Made by a program: the position numbers and the translations under genes. From UBA974 sp002292405 (GTDB taxonomy: Bacteria > Bacteroidota > Bacteroidia > Flavobacteriales_D > Sanyastnellaceae), in contig CALTBR010000003.1 of the NCBI GenBank assembly GCA_943842425.1, positions 1 to 64,000 on the forward strand: 64,000 nucleotides of DNA, given 5' to 3'. This document shows positions 9,270 to 16,778 of the stretch, one piece after another. Each line of letters begins with the position of its first letter. Within the stretch, counting starts at the first letter, position 1. Under the pieces are notes generated by a model that saw only the letters and a program-made list of their open reading frames with translations, was not told where the DNA came from and did not search any database.

Positions 9270-9764
9270 TTTATTTATAAGATTAATTATGCCTTGCAAA
9301 ACAATCCTGATATTGACATTGGCATTGCCATGCCGCCGGTCGATTTCCCTGCGGTCTGGGATTCCACTGCTCAATCCTACGGATACACAAACATCCACGA
9401 TTTATATCCAGCCGTAGTCGATTACTGGCATTCAACCATCGTCGACAGTTTGCGATTTGAATTTCCTGAAACCAACATTTTTTCAATCCCCACAGGGTGG
9501 GCCGCCATTGAATTGGCGCAAATGCAACAAGATGACTTGTTGGCTGATGACATTGATTTATTCGGTGCTAAACCAACTTCCATTTTTACTGACGATAAAG
9601 GACACCAGGGCCAAATTGTAATAGAGGCCGGCACCTTAGTTTGGCTTGCGAGCATCTATGGGGATGACTTGATTCTGAACACCTACGACACGGGTTTTCA
9701 AACGGATTTACATGGCATCGCCATCGAAATTATGGACAACCACCCTGATGCTTACAAACGGTAA
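9270..9764 (+). pseudogene. 5'-truncated SGNH-hydrolase-like remnant
   Basis: An open frame runs from a stop at 9267 to 9764. It starts abruptly inside a conserved domain (INYALQNNPDIDIGIAMPP) and has no ATG or signal peptide; only TTG at 9294 could serve as a start. The C-terminal DDKGHQGQIVIEAG resembles the Asp-His block of SGNH/GDSL-type hydrolases, and FGAKPTSIF precedes it. The N-terminal half, which would carry the nucleophile, is absent upstream, where a terminator and a dispersed repeat copy lie instead. It therefore looks like the 3' remnant of a deleted gene. The family assignment is from memory and tentative. Confidence 0.5.
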
Positions 9765-9838
9765 ATCAGATTCGTTGATCAAATAAGCTCTAACAATAAG
9801 GAACATTTCCCGCTCCGTTTCTCCTGTATTTATTTTAC

Positions 9839-10621
9839 TTAGTTATAGACTGGTTTTTCTTTTAGAAGCAAATCGCTAATGGCATCCCAAAGTGAAATTC
9901 TCATTTGCAATGATTGCTTTGCAACTGTTACAGTTTCGTCCCATTTTTGTTCATCCTTACCACACAGTTCTGAAATCATTTTAAGAGACAATGGACCGTG
10001 CTCATCTCCATCTAATTCAATATGTCTTTCAAGATAATATGTCAACTTATTATATGATTTGTTTTCAGAGTCAGCATTTTTAAGTATTTCAATAAACATA
10101 TCAGGGATAACATCTTCTCGTCCAAATGTGAAAGCAGAAGCTATAAGGTGAGTTTTGTCAGTATCAATTATTGAGAAAGAAAATTTAACGAAATCAGCTA
10201 CTCTTTTATCGATATTGATTTGGTTTACTGAATATTCAATTGTATTTCCAGATTCAATTAATTTTATGAAATTATCAATTTCGAACGTGTTTCCATTGAC
10301 TTGCGTCATAGCATCCAGATACATTTCAAAATGACTCTTTGGTTCACCTAATTCATTGAGGTCACTTTCTTCTCCGTGCACGATTTCATTTATGAATCTC
10401 GAAAGCGTTGCGTTTTTAGATGGCGTCCAAGGAATGTCAACATTTGTCAATTTTATTTGAAGTGACTTTAAAAGTGACATAAAATCCCAAACAGCAAACA
10501 CGTGATTTTCCATAAAAACCCTGATGTCATCGATGGTCTTTAAGTTTTCATAAAGTTTGTGTTTCTGTAATTGATTTCTTAACTCTGAAATCTCTTTTTC
10601 TATATGATGTATTCTATTCAT
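9839..10621 (-). CDS. DUF3050 family protein
   Basis: This is a soluble protein of 260 residues when started at the ATG at 10621 (MNRIHHIEKEI); a further ATG at 10639 would add six residues. The pattern FAVWDFMSLLKSLQ, PWTPSKNATLSRFINEIV, SHFEMYLDAM and ERHIELDGDEHGPL is that of the DUF3050 family, which is predicted to have a haem-oxygenase-like all-helical fold. Conserved His, Glu and Asp residues (H-x-E-x-DGDEHG) could bind a metal. It lies in the same direction as the crt operon, 52 bp beyond the small gene at its end. No pathway can be assigned. Confidence 0.75.
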   Translation of the reverse strand: MNRIHHIEKEISELRNQLQKHKLYENLKTIDDIRVFMENHVFAVWDFMSLLKSLQIKLTNVDIPWTPSKNATLSRFINEIVHGEESDLNELGEPKSHFEMYLDAMTQVNGNTFEIDNFIKLIESGNTIEYSVNQINIDKRVADFVKFSFSIIDTDKTHLIASAFTFGREDVIPDMFIEILKNADSENKSYNKLTYYLERHIELDGDEHGPLSLKMISELCGKDEQKWDETVTVAKQSLQMRISLWDAISDLLLKEKPVYN

Positions 10622-10672
10622 TTTTTCATTTGCATACAAAAGTCATTTAATAGTGGTCTAATGATTAATAAA

Positions 10673-10888
10673 TTAGAAAAACTTTTTAAGAAGAGCTTCA
10701 TACTCTTCGTAACGGTGTTCTCTTATAGGTCTTGTTTTAGGTTCGGTTGAAAAGTGGAGTAAGAGACAAGGGGTTATCGTTTTGTAACGGTCAACATATT
10801 CATACCGCACAAGTTCATTGTTTTTGATTCTTTGTTTGATTTTGTTGTGGTAAGGATACAAGTTTATGCAGGTTGGTTTAATGTACAA
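10673..10888 (-). CDS. Small conserved hypothetical protein
   Basis: This is a 71-residue basic protein with the block YHNKIKQRIKNNELVRYEY and an ending rich in Glu and Tyr (HRYEEYEALLKKFF). It starts 5 bp after the stop of the lycopene cyclase gene on the same strand, so it is probably the last gene of the carotenoid transcript. It has no membrane segment or signal. I recall similar short proteins in flavobacteria but know no function; a role in pigment synthesis is not implied by sequence alone. Confidence 0.65.
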   Translation of the reverse strand: MYIKPTCINLYPYHNKIKQRIKNNELVRYEYVDRYKTITPCLLLHFSTEPKTRPIREHRYEEYEALLKKFF

Positions 10889-10893
10889 TAAGA

Positions 10894-11598
10894 TTAAACG
10901 GAGATGCGAGAAGATGTTTTATGTTGTTTAGATTGAAAGTGTTCGTAAAGTCCTATGTTAATTAATAGTAGAAGCATACCGTAAAACACATCCTCAATGG
11001 GTATTGTATTCCACCTTATGTTTAAATTTTCTAAATCGTTGTAGATCACAACAGGTTCGTTTAACCACATGCCAGTGAGCATGCCATTTACAATATAAAA
11101 GGGTAGGAGTACCACAAAGTAAGAAAAATAGAAGCGTGAGATCCACTTCACTTTTAAGCCCCATTGAAATAGAATGATTACCAATGCAAGAGCTAGAAAT
11201 GTACTGGTTGTATATAGTTTTCCAAAGTGAACGATGCTCGCAATCACCATTATAGCTACGATGATTAATGAAATAATGTTAGTGTATTTGGCTAAGATGT
11301 CTTTTTTAATGAGCACACCAAAGCAGTGATAAGTGAAAATGGATGCATAGGGTATGCATAAGAAGAACAGCCATTCTTCTATCGGTAGGTTTAGGATGTT
11401 GACACCAATTAAGTGACCGGGATTGAAGCCCCAAACCCCAATGTTTGTAAAGTAAACATCCCAAGCTATAAAAGGAATCATCACTATGAACAAGGCAGAC
11501 CAAAGTGGTTTCCATTTGCTAATAAAATTCAACCTAGGATGAGCACTAAACAATAGTGGAACGAGAATCGTAAAAATATTGATGAGTAAGTAGGTCAT
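10894..11598 (-). CDS. crtY: Lycopene cyclase, fused heterodimer type (CrtYc-Yd)
   Basis: This is a membrane protein of 234 residues with about six to seven helices. It contains two copies of the lycopene-cyclase domain found in actinobacterial CrtYc/CrtYd and in archaeal and flavobacterial fused enzymes. The first copy shows WDVYFTNIGVWGFNP followed by LNLPIEEWLFFLCIPY, the second IRWNTIPIEDVFYGMLLLL. The acidic pair in PIEEW and PIED is expected to be catalytic. It cyclises both ends of lycopene to give beta-carotene. Its start overlaps the crtZ stop by 4 bp (11595-11598), so the two are translationally coupled. FAD-type CrtY and CrtL are ruled out by the lack of a Rossmann motif. Confidence 0.88.
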   Translation of the reverse strand: MTYLLINIFTILVPLLFSAHPRLNFISKWKPLWSALFIVMIPFIAWDVYFTNIGVWGFNPGHLIGVNILNLPIEEWLFFLCIPYASIFTYHCFGVLIKKDILAKYTNIISLIIVAIMVIASIVHFGKLYTTSTFLALALVIILFQWGLKVKWISRFYFSYFVVLLPFYIVNGMLTGMWLNEPVVIYNDLENLNIRWNTIPIEDVFYGMLLLLINIGLYEHFQSKQHKTSSRISV

Positions 11599-12056
11599 TT
11601 CTTGCTTTGTCTTTTAGCTGCTTTATAGTATTTAATTGGAAACAAGAGCATCCCAAAACATTCTCCATTTTCTGCCGTTAAGTGTTTATGGTGAACTTTG
11701 TGAGCTTTCCTTAATGCAAGTAGATATGGATTTTTGCTTTTCTTTAAAATATTAAATCGTCGGTGGATAAATATGTCGTGGATAAAAAAGTAGGTGAAAC
11801 CATAAAGCGTAATGCCGAGTCCGAGGTAAGCTAGGATAGATTCTTCTTGTAAAAGTCCTTTCCAAATCAGTAAGATGCCAGGTAGAGCGAAGATTAAAAA
11901 AAAGAAATCGTTTCGTTCCCAAAAAGAGCCGTGGTCTTTTACATGATGATCTTTATGCAGCGACCACAAAAGACCATGCATGACATATTTGTGGGTAAAC
12001 CAAGCTACCCCTTCCATTGTAAGAAATGCGATGAATGTAAATAGGACTCCTTTCAT
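11595..12056 (-). CDS. crtZ: Beta-carotene 3-hydroxylase
   Basis: This is a 153-residue di-iron membrane hydroxylase of the fatty acid hydroxylase superfamily. The histidine boxes are clear: HKYVMH, HKDHH, the HDIFIHRR region and HKVHH, with four hydrophobic segments. It adds hydroxyl groups to both rings of beta-carotene, giving zeaxanthin through beta-cryptoxanthin. The length is usual for bacterial CrtZ. It follows idi by 13 bp and overlaps the cyclase gene, within a tightly packed operon. Confidence 0.92.
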   Translation of the reverse strand: MKGVLFTFIAFLTMEGVAWFTHKYVMHGLLWSLHKDHHVKDHGSFWERNDFFFLIFALPGILLIWKGLLQEESILAYLGLGITLYGFTYFFIHDIFIHRRFNILKKSKNPYLLALRKAHKVHHKHLTAENGECFGMLLFPIKYYKAAKRQSKK

Positions 12057-12069
12057 AATTAATAATAGT

Positions 12070-12597
12070 TTACTCAGAGATTGGCTTTTTTAGATGCTCA
12101 TCTACTTTATAGATGGCTATTTTAAACCACTCTGTGTATTGTTCAGGATGTTGTTTAACGTCTTTGATAACGTCATGAATGTGTGAATAACGATAATCTT
12201 CTGCCTCTTCTGGATTTAACTGTGGGATATGTTCGCTTGAACCTATGAATACATGATCAAATTCGTATTCAGTTAGTCCATTTTTAAATAGTGATTTGTA
12301 AGTAAAAGAGAATGCATCATAGAGGTCAGAGCAAATGCCCATTTCTTCTTTGAGTCTTCTGATCGCGGCGTCCATATTTGCTTCTCCTACCCTTGGATGT
12401 GAGCAGCAGGTGTTTGTCCACAATCCACCAGAATGGTATTTTGATGATGCTCTCTTTTGCAATAACAACTCTCCTTTATCGTTGAACAAAAACACTGATA
12501 TAGCTCTGTGTAGTAGGCCTAGCTCATGAGCGCTCATTTTCTCCACAGTTCCTATTTCTTGATCTGATTGATCTACGAGTATTACTCTTTCATTCAT
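12070..12597 (-). CDS. idi: Isopentenyl-diphosphate isomerase, type I
   Basis: This is a 175-residue Nudix-fold enzyme that interconverts isopentenyl and dimethylallyl diphosphate. Diagnostic features are KRASSKYHSGGLWTNTCCSHP, which holds the catalytic cysteine, RLKEEMGI of the Nudix box, and YEFDHVF with the catalytic glutamate. Its place in the operon suggests that precursor supply is co-expressed with pigment synthesis. The start codon ATG at 12597 is separated from the preceding gene by 18 bp. Confidence 0.93.
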   Translation of the reverse strand: MNERVILVDQSDQEIGTVEKMSAHELGLLHRAISVFLFNDKGELLLQKRASSKYHSGGLWTNTCCSHPRVGEANMDAAIRRLKEEMGICSDLYDAFSFTYKSLFKNGLTEYEFDHVFIGSSEHIPQLNPEEAEDYRYSHIHDVIKDVKQHPEQYTEWFKIAIYKVDEHLKKPISE

Positions 12598-12615
12598 AAT
12601 TGTACATTTTTGGAA

Positions 12616-13107
12616 CTAATTTGCTTCGGCAGCTATATGTTTTTGTAGATATAGATAATTGTTAATTCTGTTTTTTAAGTCAAAATCCTTGAGGTTGTTA
12701 ACTTGAGTTTTAATGAAATTTAAATCTAAAGACAATTCAGATTTGTAGTTTAGAAATATTGGAGCTTCGCATTGTATTGTATACCTTAAAAACCTTAATT
12801 CGATATTTTCATTATCTTCTTGAATTGCCTGGTCTAGTATTGCACTGCCTTTTGTGAAATAAGATATTTTAGTATAAGGATTGTAAGCATGCTTTGACAT
12901 TAGCATGAAAGACATTCCCTTGTATCCCCGTAATGTAATGTCTTTTGATGTTAATGACTCAGTAAGCATTTCGTTTAATAAGTCTGCAGACTCTGATTCT
13001 TCAGTAGCTTGATAGAAGAGCTTTCGAATGTCCAACAAACTTGTGTCTTCTGATTGCTCAAGAAATGGGGTAAATATTATGGCGAGTAAGATGAATGTCT
13101 CTTTCAT
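12616..13107 (-). CDS. Unknown exported protein of the carotenoid operon
   Basis: This is a 163-residue protein with an N-terminal hydrophobic stretch (MKETFILLAIIFTPFL) that looks like a signal peptide or anchor. The rest is helical and acidic with leucine-rich heptads, including FLRYTIQCEAPIFLNYKSEL. I do not recognise a domain beyond a vague TPR-like character. Its start overlaps the crtB stop by 4 bp (ATGA, 13104-13107), and idi follows. The strict coupling between two pathway genes argues for a related role, perhaps at the membrane, but that is inference. Confidence 0.75.
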   Translation of the reverse strand: MKETFILLAIIFTPFLEQSEDTSLLDIRKLFYQATEESESADLLNEMLTESLTSKDITLRGYKGMSFMLMSKHAYNPYTKISYFTKGSAILDQAIQEDNENIELRFLRYTIQCEAPIFLNYKSELSLDLNFIKTQVNNLKDFDLKNRINNYLYLQKHIAAEAN

Positions 13108-13940
13108 AATAAGTTGAGTTGATGTCTAATAAGTGATTGAGCCATTAATCCAATTTTCTGCGTGTTTGGTATTCTAATTCTAGTTTCTAAAACACGATTG
13201 GCTGGAAGTCTTTGAATTTTCTTAAATAATTTTAGATAGTAGATATAAGCGAGGTAAACTCCTTTGCGAGCTCCTGATGGAAGCAGTTTTATGCCTAAAA
13301 GGGCATCACTAAAATCTTGGCTGATTTCAGATTCTATTTTTTGTTTGTCTTGTTGTGTAAAGGCCTCCATGTTAACTTCAGGGAAATAGGTTCTTCCCAA
13401 TCCTTCAAAATCTGCTTGGGCATCTCTTAAGAAATTAACTTTTTGAAATGCCGAACCTAATTTCTTTGCCGAGGGCTTAAGACGATCATACATTTTCGAA
13501 TCGCATTCAGTGAATACTTTGAGACACATTAAGCCAACAACTTCTGCAGAACCCAATATGTAATCGTCGTATTTGGATTTGTTATAATCTATGTAAGACA
13601 AATCCATTTCCATGCTTGTGAGAAAGGCCTCAACCATTTCCCATTCTATATTGTATTGATGATATACTTCTTGAAAACTATTTAAGATGGGATTAATACT
13701 AATTTTTTGTTCAATAGCATCAATGGTATCTTTTCGAAACTTATCCAGTAAGTCCTTTTTATTGTATCCTTCAAAACTATCGACAATCTCATCAGCTAAG
13801 CGCACAAACCCATAGATGTTATAAATAGATCGGTGAAATCGGTGGCTCAAAAAGAATATTCCCAAAGAAAAGCTTGTACTGTACTTCCTTGTTGTAATCT
13901 TGCTACATTGGTAAGAGACTTGGTCAAATAAAGTCTTCAT
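13104..13940 (-). CDS. crtB: Phytoene synthase
   Basis: This is a 278-residue squalene/phytoene synthase family enzyme that condenses two geranylgeranyl diphosphates into phytoene. The first aspartate-rich motif is VRLADEIVD (the DxxxD type) and the second is FLRDAQADFEGLGRTYFP, where DxxxD binds magnesium and diphosphate. Length and order match flavobacterial CrtB. Its ATG overlaps the TGA of the short crtI remnant upstream (13937-13940), preserving the coupling that a full crtI would have had. The 3' end overlaps the next gene in the same way. Confidence 0.95.
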   Translation of the reverse strand: MKTLFDQVSYQCSKITTRKYSTSFSLGIFFLSHRFHRSIYNIYGFVRLADEIVDSFEGYNKKDLLDKFRKDTIDAIEQKISINPILNSFQEVYHQYNIEWEMVEAFLTSMEMDLSYIDYNKSKYDDYILGSAEVVGLMCLKVFTECDSKMYDRLKPSAKKLGSAFQKVNFLRDAQADFEGLGRTYFPEVNMEAFTQQDKQKIESEISQDFSDALLGIKLLPSGARKGVYLAYIYYLKLFKKIQRLPANRVLETRIRIPNTQKIGLMAQSLIRHQLNLL

Positions 13941-14032
13941 AATTTCAATTGTTTTAAAAGTTCATTGGCAAATATTTCACTTGATATAATGCTTACCGTG
14001 ACGCCTGATCCTATAATAGCAACTTTTGACAT
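13937..14032 (-). pseudogene. crtI deletion scar: 31-codon in-frame remnant
   Basis: A tiny open frame of 31 codons starts with ATG at 14032 and ends in a TGA that overlaps the crtB start. Its first ten residues (MSKVAIIGSG) are the FAD-binding N-terminus of a phytoene desaturase. The remainder (GSGVTVSIISSEIFANELL, then KQLKL) aligns with the extreme C-terminus of CrtI, compare GPGVPPSIISGQLVAEQII in the intact crtI at 16779-18245. The roughly 460 middle codons are missing. The G-S-G shared by both ends marks the probable deletion junction. The peptide cannot be an enzyme, but its start and stop may still set up translation of crtB. Confidence 0.82.
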
Positions 14033-14051
14033 GTGAGAATTTTCTTATAGT

Positions 14052-14059
14052 CAAAAGTA
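14052..14059 (-). promoter_or_regulatory. Candidate promoter (-7 box) of the carotenoid operon
   Basis: On the minus strand TACTTTTG matches the Bacteroidota -7 consensus TAnnTTTG exactly and lies 19 bases before the ATG of the crtI scar. A TTG at 14084-14086 is a possible -33 element but is rather far away (24 bases). No Shine-Dalgarno sequence is present. Confidence 0.45.
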
Positions 14060-14126
14060 CTATGTATGCCTATAAGCGTGTCACAAGAAATACTAAATCT
14101 ATATATTTTAAATATGTACAATTTCA

Positions 14127-14160
14127 TTGGATTTCCCGCCAACTTCTCTGCCTCGAATAA
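14127..14160 (+). repeat. Dispersed TTCCCGCC repeat, diverged copy D
   Basis: GGATTTCCCGCC followed by CTTCTCTGCC matches the core. It lies in the divergent region between the crt operon and tlpA. A similar partial copy lies at 9803-9826. Confidence 0.5.
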
Positions 14161-14308
14161 ATCCACTAATTTGTATGTTTTGTTGTTACTATTGAATTAA
14201 CCACTCATTATCGTTATTTTAGACTTTTTCACATGTTCCCAAACATCTTTACCTTGTATTAGGATATGTCTCAAAATTAACGAAAATAGTATCCATAATC
14301 TCTATGTC

Positions 14309-14830
14309 ATGCACAACATTGTACTAATATCATTATCAATTACCTTGAGTTTACAATCGTTTGCTCAAACGGTTAACGACCGTGGATATATCGTTCAAGT
14401 CGGAGATGCTTTACCTGCTTTGAATATGAATTTAACTGACGGCACACAGGTCTCTCCAGATCATTTAAAAGGAAAGGTTGTTTTGATTCAGTTTACCGCC
14501 AGCTGGTGTGGGGTATGCAGAAAAGAAATGCCTCATTTGGAAAAGGATATATGGCTTAAATACAAAGACCATCCTGATTTTTTCATGGTAGGAATAGATT
14601 TAGAAGAACCATTGGAAAAAGTGATCTCTTTTGGAGAATCTGTGGGTATATCCTACCCATTAGCTTTGGATCCAGAAGGGGAAATCTTCTATCAATTTGC
14701 TGCTCAAAATTCAGGTGTGACGCGTAATATTCTCAGCGACCGTGATGGCAATATAATTATGCTCACACGCCTATTTGACCAAGAAGAGTTCAATCAAATG
14801 ACTGCGGAGATTGAAAAGCAATTGGAATAG
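14309..14830 (+). CDS. TlpA-type thiol-disulfide oxidoreductase
   Basis: This is a 173-residue periplasmic thioredoxin-fold protein. A signal peptide (cleavage after SFAQ, about residue 20) is followed by an AhpC/TSA-Redoxin-like domain with the active site FTASWCGVC (Cys67 and Cys70) and the cis-Pro region. The length is usual for the TlpA/ResA family, whose members reduce disulfides in the periplasm, often for cytochrome c maturation. It is divergent from the crt operon and convergent with tetR, so it is not part of either unit. Its target is not shown by context. Confidence 0.85.
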   Translation: MHNIVLISLSITLSLQSFAQTVNDRGYIVQVGDALPALNMNLTDGTQVSPDHLKGKVVLIQFTASWCGVCRKEMPHLEKDIWLKYKDHPDFFMVGIDLEEPLEKVISFGESVGISYPLALDPEGEIFYQFAAQNSGVTRNILSDRDGNIIMLTRLFDQEEFNQMTAEIEKQLE

Positions 14831-14855
14831 AGATATTTTTCAAGTCCATTCGACC

Positions 14856-15518
14856 TTACCCTAGCCTAGCCTCGATGAGCCCAATGGCGTCATCGGACAA
14901 AAAAGGTCTGAGCACCGTGAAAATGTGTTTGATTCCTTTTCGCCGGAGCTTCACGTCTTGTTCTTTCGGATATTTCTTGTACGAGAAATCCATCCAATAC
15001 CGTCCAATCATAAGTATAATCTCGGAGATGTTATCTACTTCTTCTTCTGTGAAATTTAGCATACCATGGGTTTCTGCATGACTTAAGCGACCTGCCGTCC
15101 AGTCGTCCATAAAATCATTCACCGATTGGACAGCGTGAAGTATCTCATCCTTAGTCTCTAATAAGTTTCTAAAGTCGTCGCGCATGAGGTAGCGAAAGTC
15201 CCATATTACATCATAAGCTCTGAAAATACCGTTAATGATGACTGCAGCATCCTCAGAATCATCCTCAGAATTTACAACTGCAAACACTTTTTGTAGAAGC
15301 TCGATGTGCGCCGCTAGGAGATCTTTTTTCGTACGGAAGTGGTACCACAAAGACCCCTCCAAAACTCCTGCACGTTCAGCAATGGCGGCAGTAGTTACAG
15401 CCTCAAATCCACGTTGGTTGAATAAGATTAGGCTTGTAGCCAGCAATTTATCCCGTGTTTTGGCAGTAAACAATTCCAATGTTCCTGCTGTGAGTAGACC
15501 AGATGCTACGTTAGTCAT
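14856..15518 (-). CDS. TetR-family transcriptional regulator (alkane unit)
   Basis: This is a 220-residue regulator. The N-terminal helix-turn-helix occupies residues ~20-65 (TRDKLLATSLILFNQRGFEA, then TTAAIAERAGVLEGSLWYHF, then TKKDLLAAH), the standard TetR pattern. The C-terminal ligand domain is helical and unrelated to the well-known classes. Its ATG lies inside the last codons of alkB (8-bp overlap), so the two are co-transcribed and coupled. Two TTGGGTnnnnACCCAA palindromes on the alkB promoter are the natural candidate operators, giving autoregulated repression relieved by an alkane-derived ligand. The gene has higher GC than the crt genes. Confidence 0.87.
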   Translation of the reverse strand: MTNVASGLLTAGTLELFTAKTRDKLLATSLILFNQRGFEAVTTAAIAERAGVLEGSLWYHFRTKKDLLAAHIELLQKVFAVVNSEDDSEDAAVIINGIFRAYDVIWDFRYLMRDDFRNLLETKDEILHAVQSVNDFMDDWTAGRLSHAETHGMLNFTEEEVDNISEIILMIGRYWMDFSYKKYPKEQDVKLRRKGIKHIFTVLRPFLSDDAIGLIEARLG

Positions 15519-16566
15519 GTGCCAGTTTCGGTTTCATCTGGTGGGGTACCCGTGGATTCATTACGTGAAACCAAAGCGGTGGAATCAAACTGAGCAAAAT
15601 AGACGCTGGGTAGCCAAACGGCAATGTTGGACTCTCTTCGTGGCTATTCAGTACTTGGTACTTTTTTACTGACTTAAAATGATGATCGCTGTGTCGTGTC
15701 AACTCATACAGGACAATACGACCGATGTGCGAGTTTGAATTCCACGAGTGTTGTGGTTGTACACGCTCGTATCGTCCCGAATCCAATTTGTTTCGCAGCA
15801 TTCCGTAATGCTCGATATAATTGATGCTTTCCAAAAAGAGAAACGCAAGGATGCCTGAACACGCTGCTAACAGCATGGTCTCGAACGAGAATATGGCCCA
15901 GATCAAACCTAGGTACGCCGGTTGGATGAAGTGGTACCAAAGCATGTCGTTCTTCACTGAGAAAAAGGAAAGCTGCTTCCGATGCAACAATTGAAATTGC
16001 AAGCGCCAGGCACTCAAGTACTGTCTAGTTACCGACGTAAACCAAAAACTATATACCGTTTGGTTATAACGTGCAGTAGCGCCATCTTCAGGCGTGGCCA
16101 CGTTCATGTGGTGGCCGAAGTTGTGTTCAATAAAAAAATGCATGTAAAGGCACGGCATGTATAGCAGTTTACTCATTAGCCGTTCGAGCAGTGAGGCCCG
16201 ATGCCCTAGTTCATGCGCTACATTTATTCCGTTGGTGGCGAGTAGGATACCACTGGACAGCAATAACCCCACAAGTTCATATGCCTCATATACATTGGAC
16301 TGAACCTGGACTAGGAATAACGCCATCAAGCCAAACACGATTGGAACATTGGCGTACAGCATTGCGTCGAACACCCACATAAGGTTCTTTTTTGCGGCCG
16401 AATCTCGTTCCAAGTTGGCATCGCTTTCACCAGCGAGCACATCCAATATAGGTAAGATGATGAAAGCATAGAAAACAGCTGAATATGTCCAAATACCTGT
16501 TGACTCGAACGATATATAGGCTGAAAGAGGCACCGTATAAGAGAGAAGATATTTCAGATCTTTCAT
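15511..16566 (-). CDS. alkB: Alkane 1-monooxygenase
   Basis: This is an integral-membrane di-iron hydroxylase of 351 residues with the start at the ATG at 16566. All family signatures are present: histidine box 1 HELGHR, box 2 EHNFGHHMNVATPEDGATAR, the NYIEHYGMLR motif, and box 3 LTRHSDHHFKSVKKYQ. It oxidises the terminal methyl of medium-chain alkanes to 1-alkanols using rubredoxin as electron donor; no rubredoxin gene lies nearby. The frame is open further upstream to 16755, but that extension covers the crtI terminator and the operators, so the later start is right. It overlaps tetR. The base composition is nearer 50% GC than the AT-rich crt genes. Confidence 0.92.
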   Translation of the reverse strand: MKDLKYLLSYTVPLSAYISFESTGIWTYSAVFYAFIILPILDVLAGESDANLERDSAAKKNLMWVFDAMLYANVPIVFGLMALFLVQVQSNVYEAYELVGLLLSSGILLATNGINVAHELGHRASLLERLMSKLLYMPCLYMHFFIEHNFGHHMNVATPEDGATARYNQTVYSFWFTSVTRQYLSAWRLQFQLLHRKQLSFFSVKNDMLWYHFIQPAYLGLIWAIFSFETMLLAACSGILAFLFLESINYIEHYGMLRNKLDSGRYERVQPQHSWNSNSHIGRIVLYELTRHSDHHFKSVKKYQVLNSHEESPTLPFGYPASILLSLIPPLWFHVMNPRVPHQMKPKLAHD

Positions 16567-16583
16567 AAGATAATAGTTTGAAT

Positions 16584-16599
16584 TTGGGTAGATACCCAA
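16584..16599. promoter_or_regulatory. TetR operator 1, at the alkB start site
   Basis: TTGGGTAGATACCCAA is a palindrome of two 7-base arms around GA. It lies just downstream of the likely -7 box of alkB, over the expected transcription start. Its outer arms equal those of operator 2, 34 bp away centre to centre. Confidence 0.75.
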
Positions 16600-16602
16600 C
16601 TC

Positions 16603-16634
16603 GAAATATACTGCCATTTGGGTGATTACCCAAA
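16603..16634 (-). promoter_or_regulatory. alkB promoter
   Basis: On the minus strand TTTG at 16634-16631 and TATATTTC at 16610-16603 are 20 bases apart, close to the Bacteroidota TTTG / TAnnTTTG promoter (last base of the -7 box differs). The -7 box sits between the two operators. Confidence 0.55.
16618..16633. promoter_or_regulatory. TetR operator 2, over the alkB -33 region
   Basis: TTGGGTGATTACCCAA shares both arms (TTGGGT and ACCCAA) with operator 1. It overlaps the TTTG (16631-16634, minus strand) that fits as the -33 element of alkB. Confidence 0.75.
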
Positions 16635-16667
16635 AAAATATACAATCTATTTTATTTAGATTGTATA
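16632..16667 (-). terminator. crtI terminator
   Basis: A perfect inverted repeat with 11-base arms (TATACAATCTA at 16639-16649, TAGATTGTATA at 16657-16667) and a 7-base loop is followed on the minus strand by seven Ts (16638-16632). It ends the crtI transcript and insulates it from alkB. The stem is AT-rich, so efficiency is uncertain. Confidence 0.65.
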
Positions 16668-16730
16668 AAGATTTTTTCAATTTTAATTTATATAAGTATG
16701 TATTTCTCTTATCTGTTGTGATTAAAGCTT

Positions 16731-16756
16731 GAAACTTCCCGCCCCGCTTCTCCAAG
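16731..16756 (+). repeat. Dispersed TTCCCGCC repeat, diverged copy E
   Basis: ACTTCCCGCCCCGCTTCTCC equals the core of copy J with small changes. It lies just beyond the crtI stop. Confidence 0.55.
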
Positions 16757-16778
16757 GCATTATTCTTGGAAATCGCTT

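Noticed and set aside
15235..15672. Plus-strand open frame of 145 residues across tetR and alkB
   Set aside because: Antisense to two genes with clear motifs; it has no domain or signal of its own.
16639..16667. Third TetR operator
   Set aside because: The 11-base arms TATACAATCTA differ from the TTGGGT/ACCCAA arms, and a T7 run follows in the crtI direction, which fits a terminator.
16567..16755. N-terminal extension of AlkB to 16755
   Set aside because: The extension would translate the crtI terminator and both operators. The conserved protein begins at 16566.
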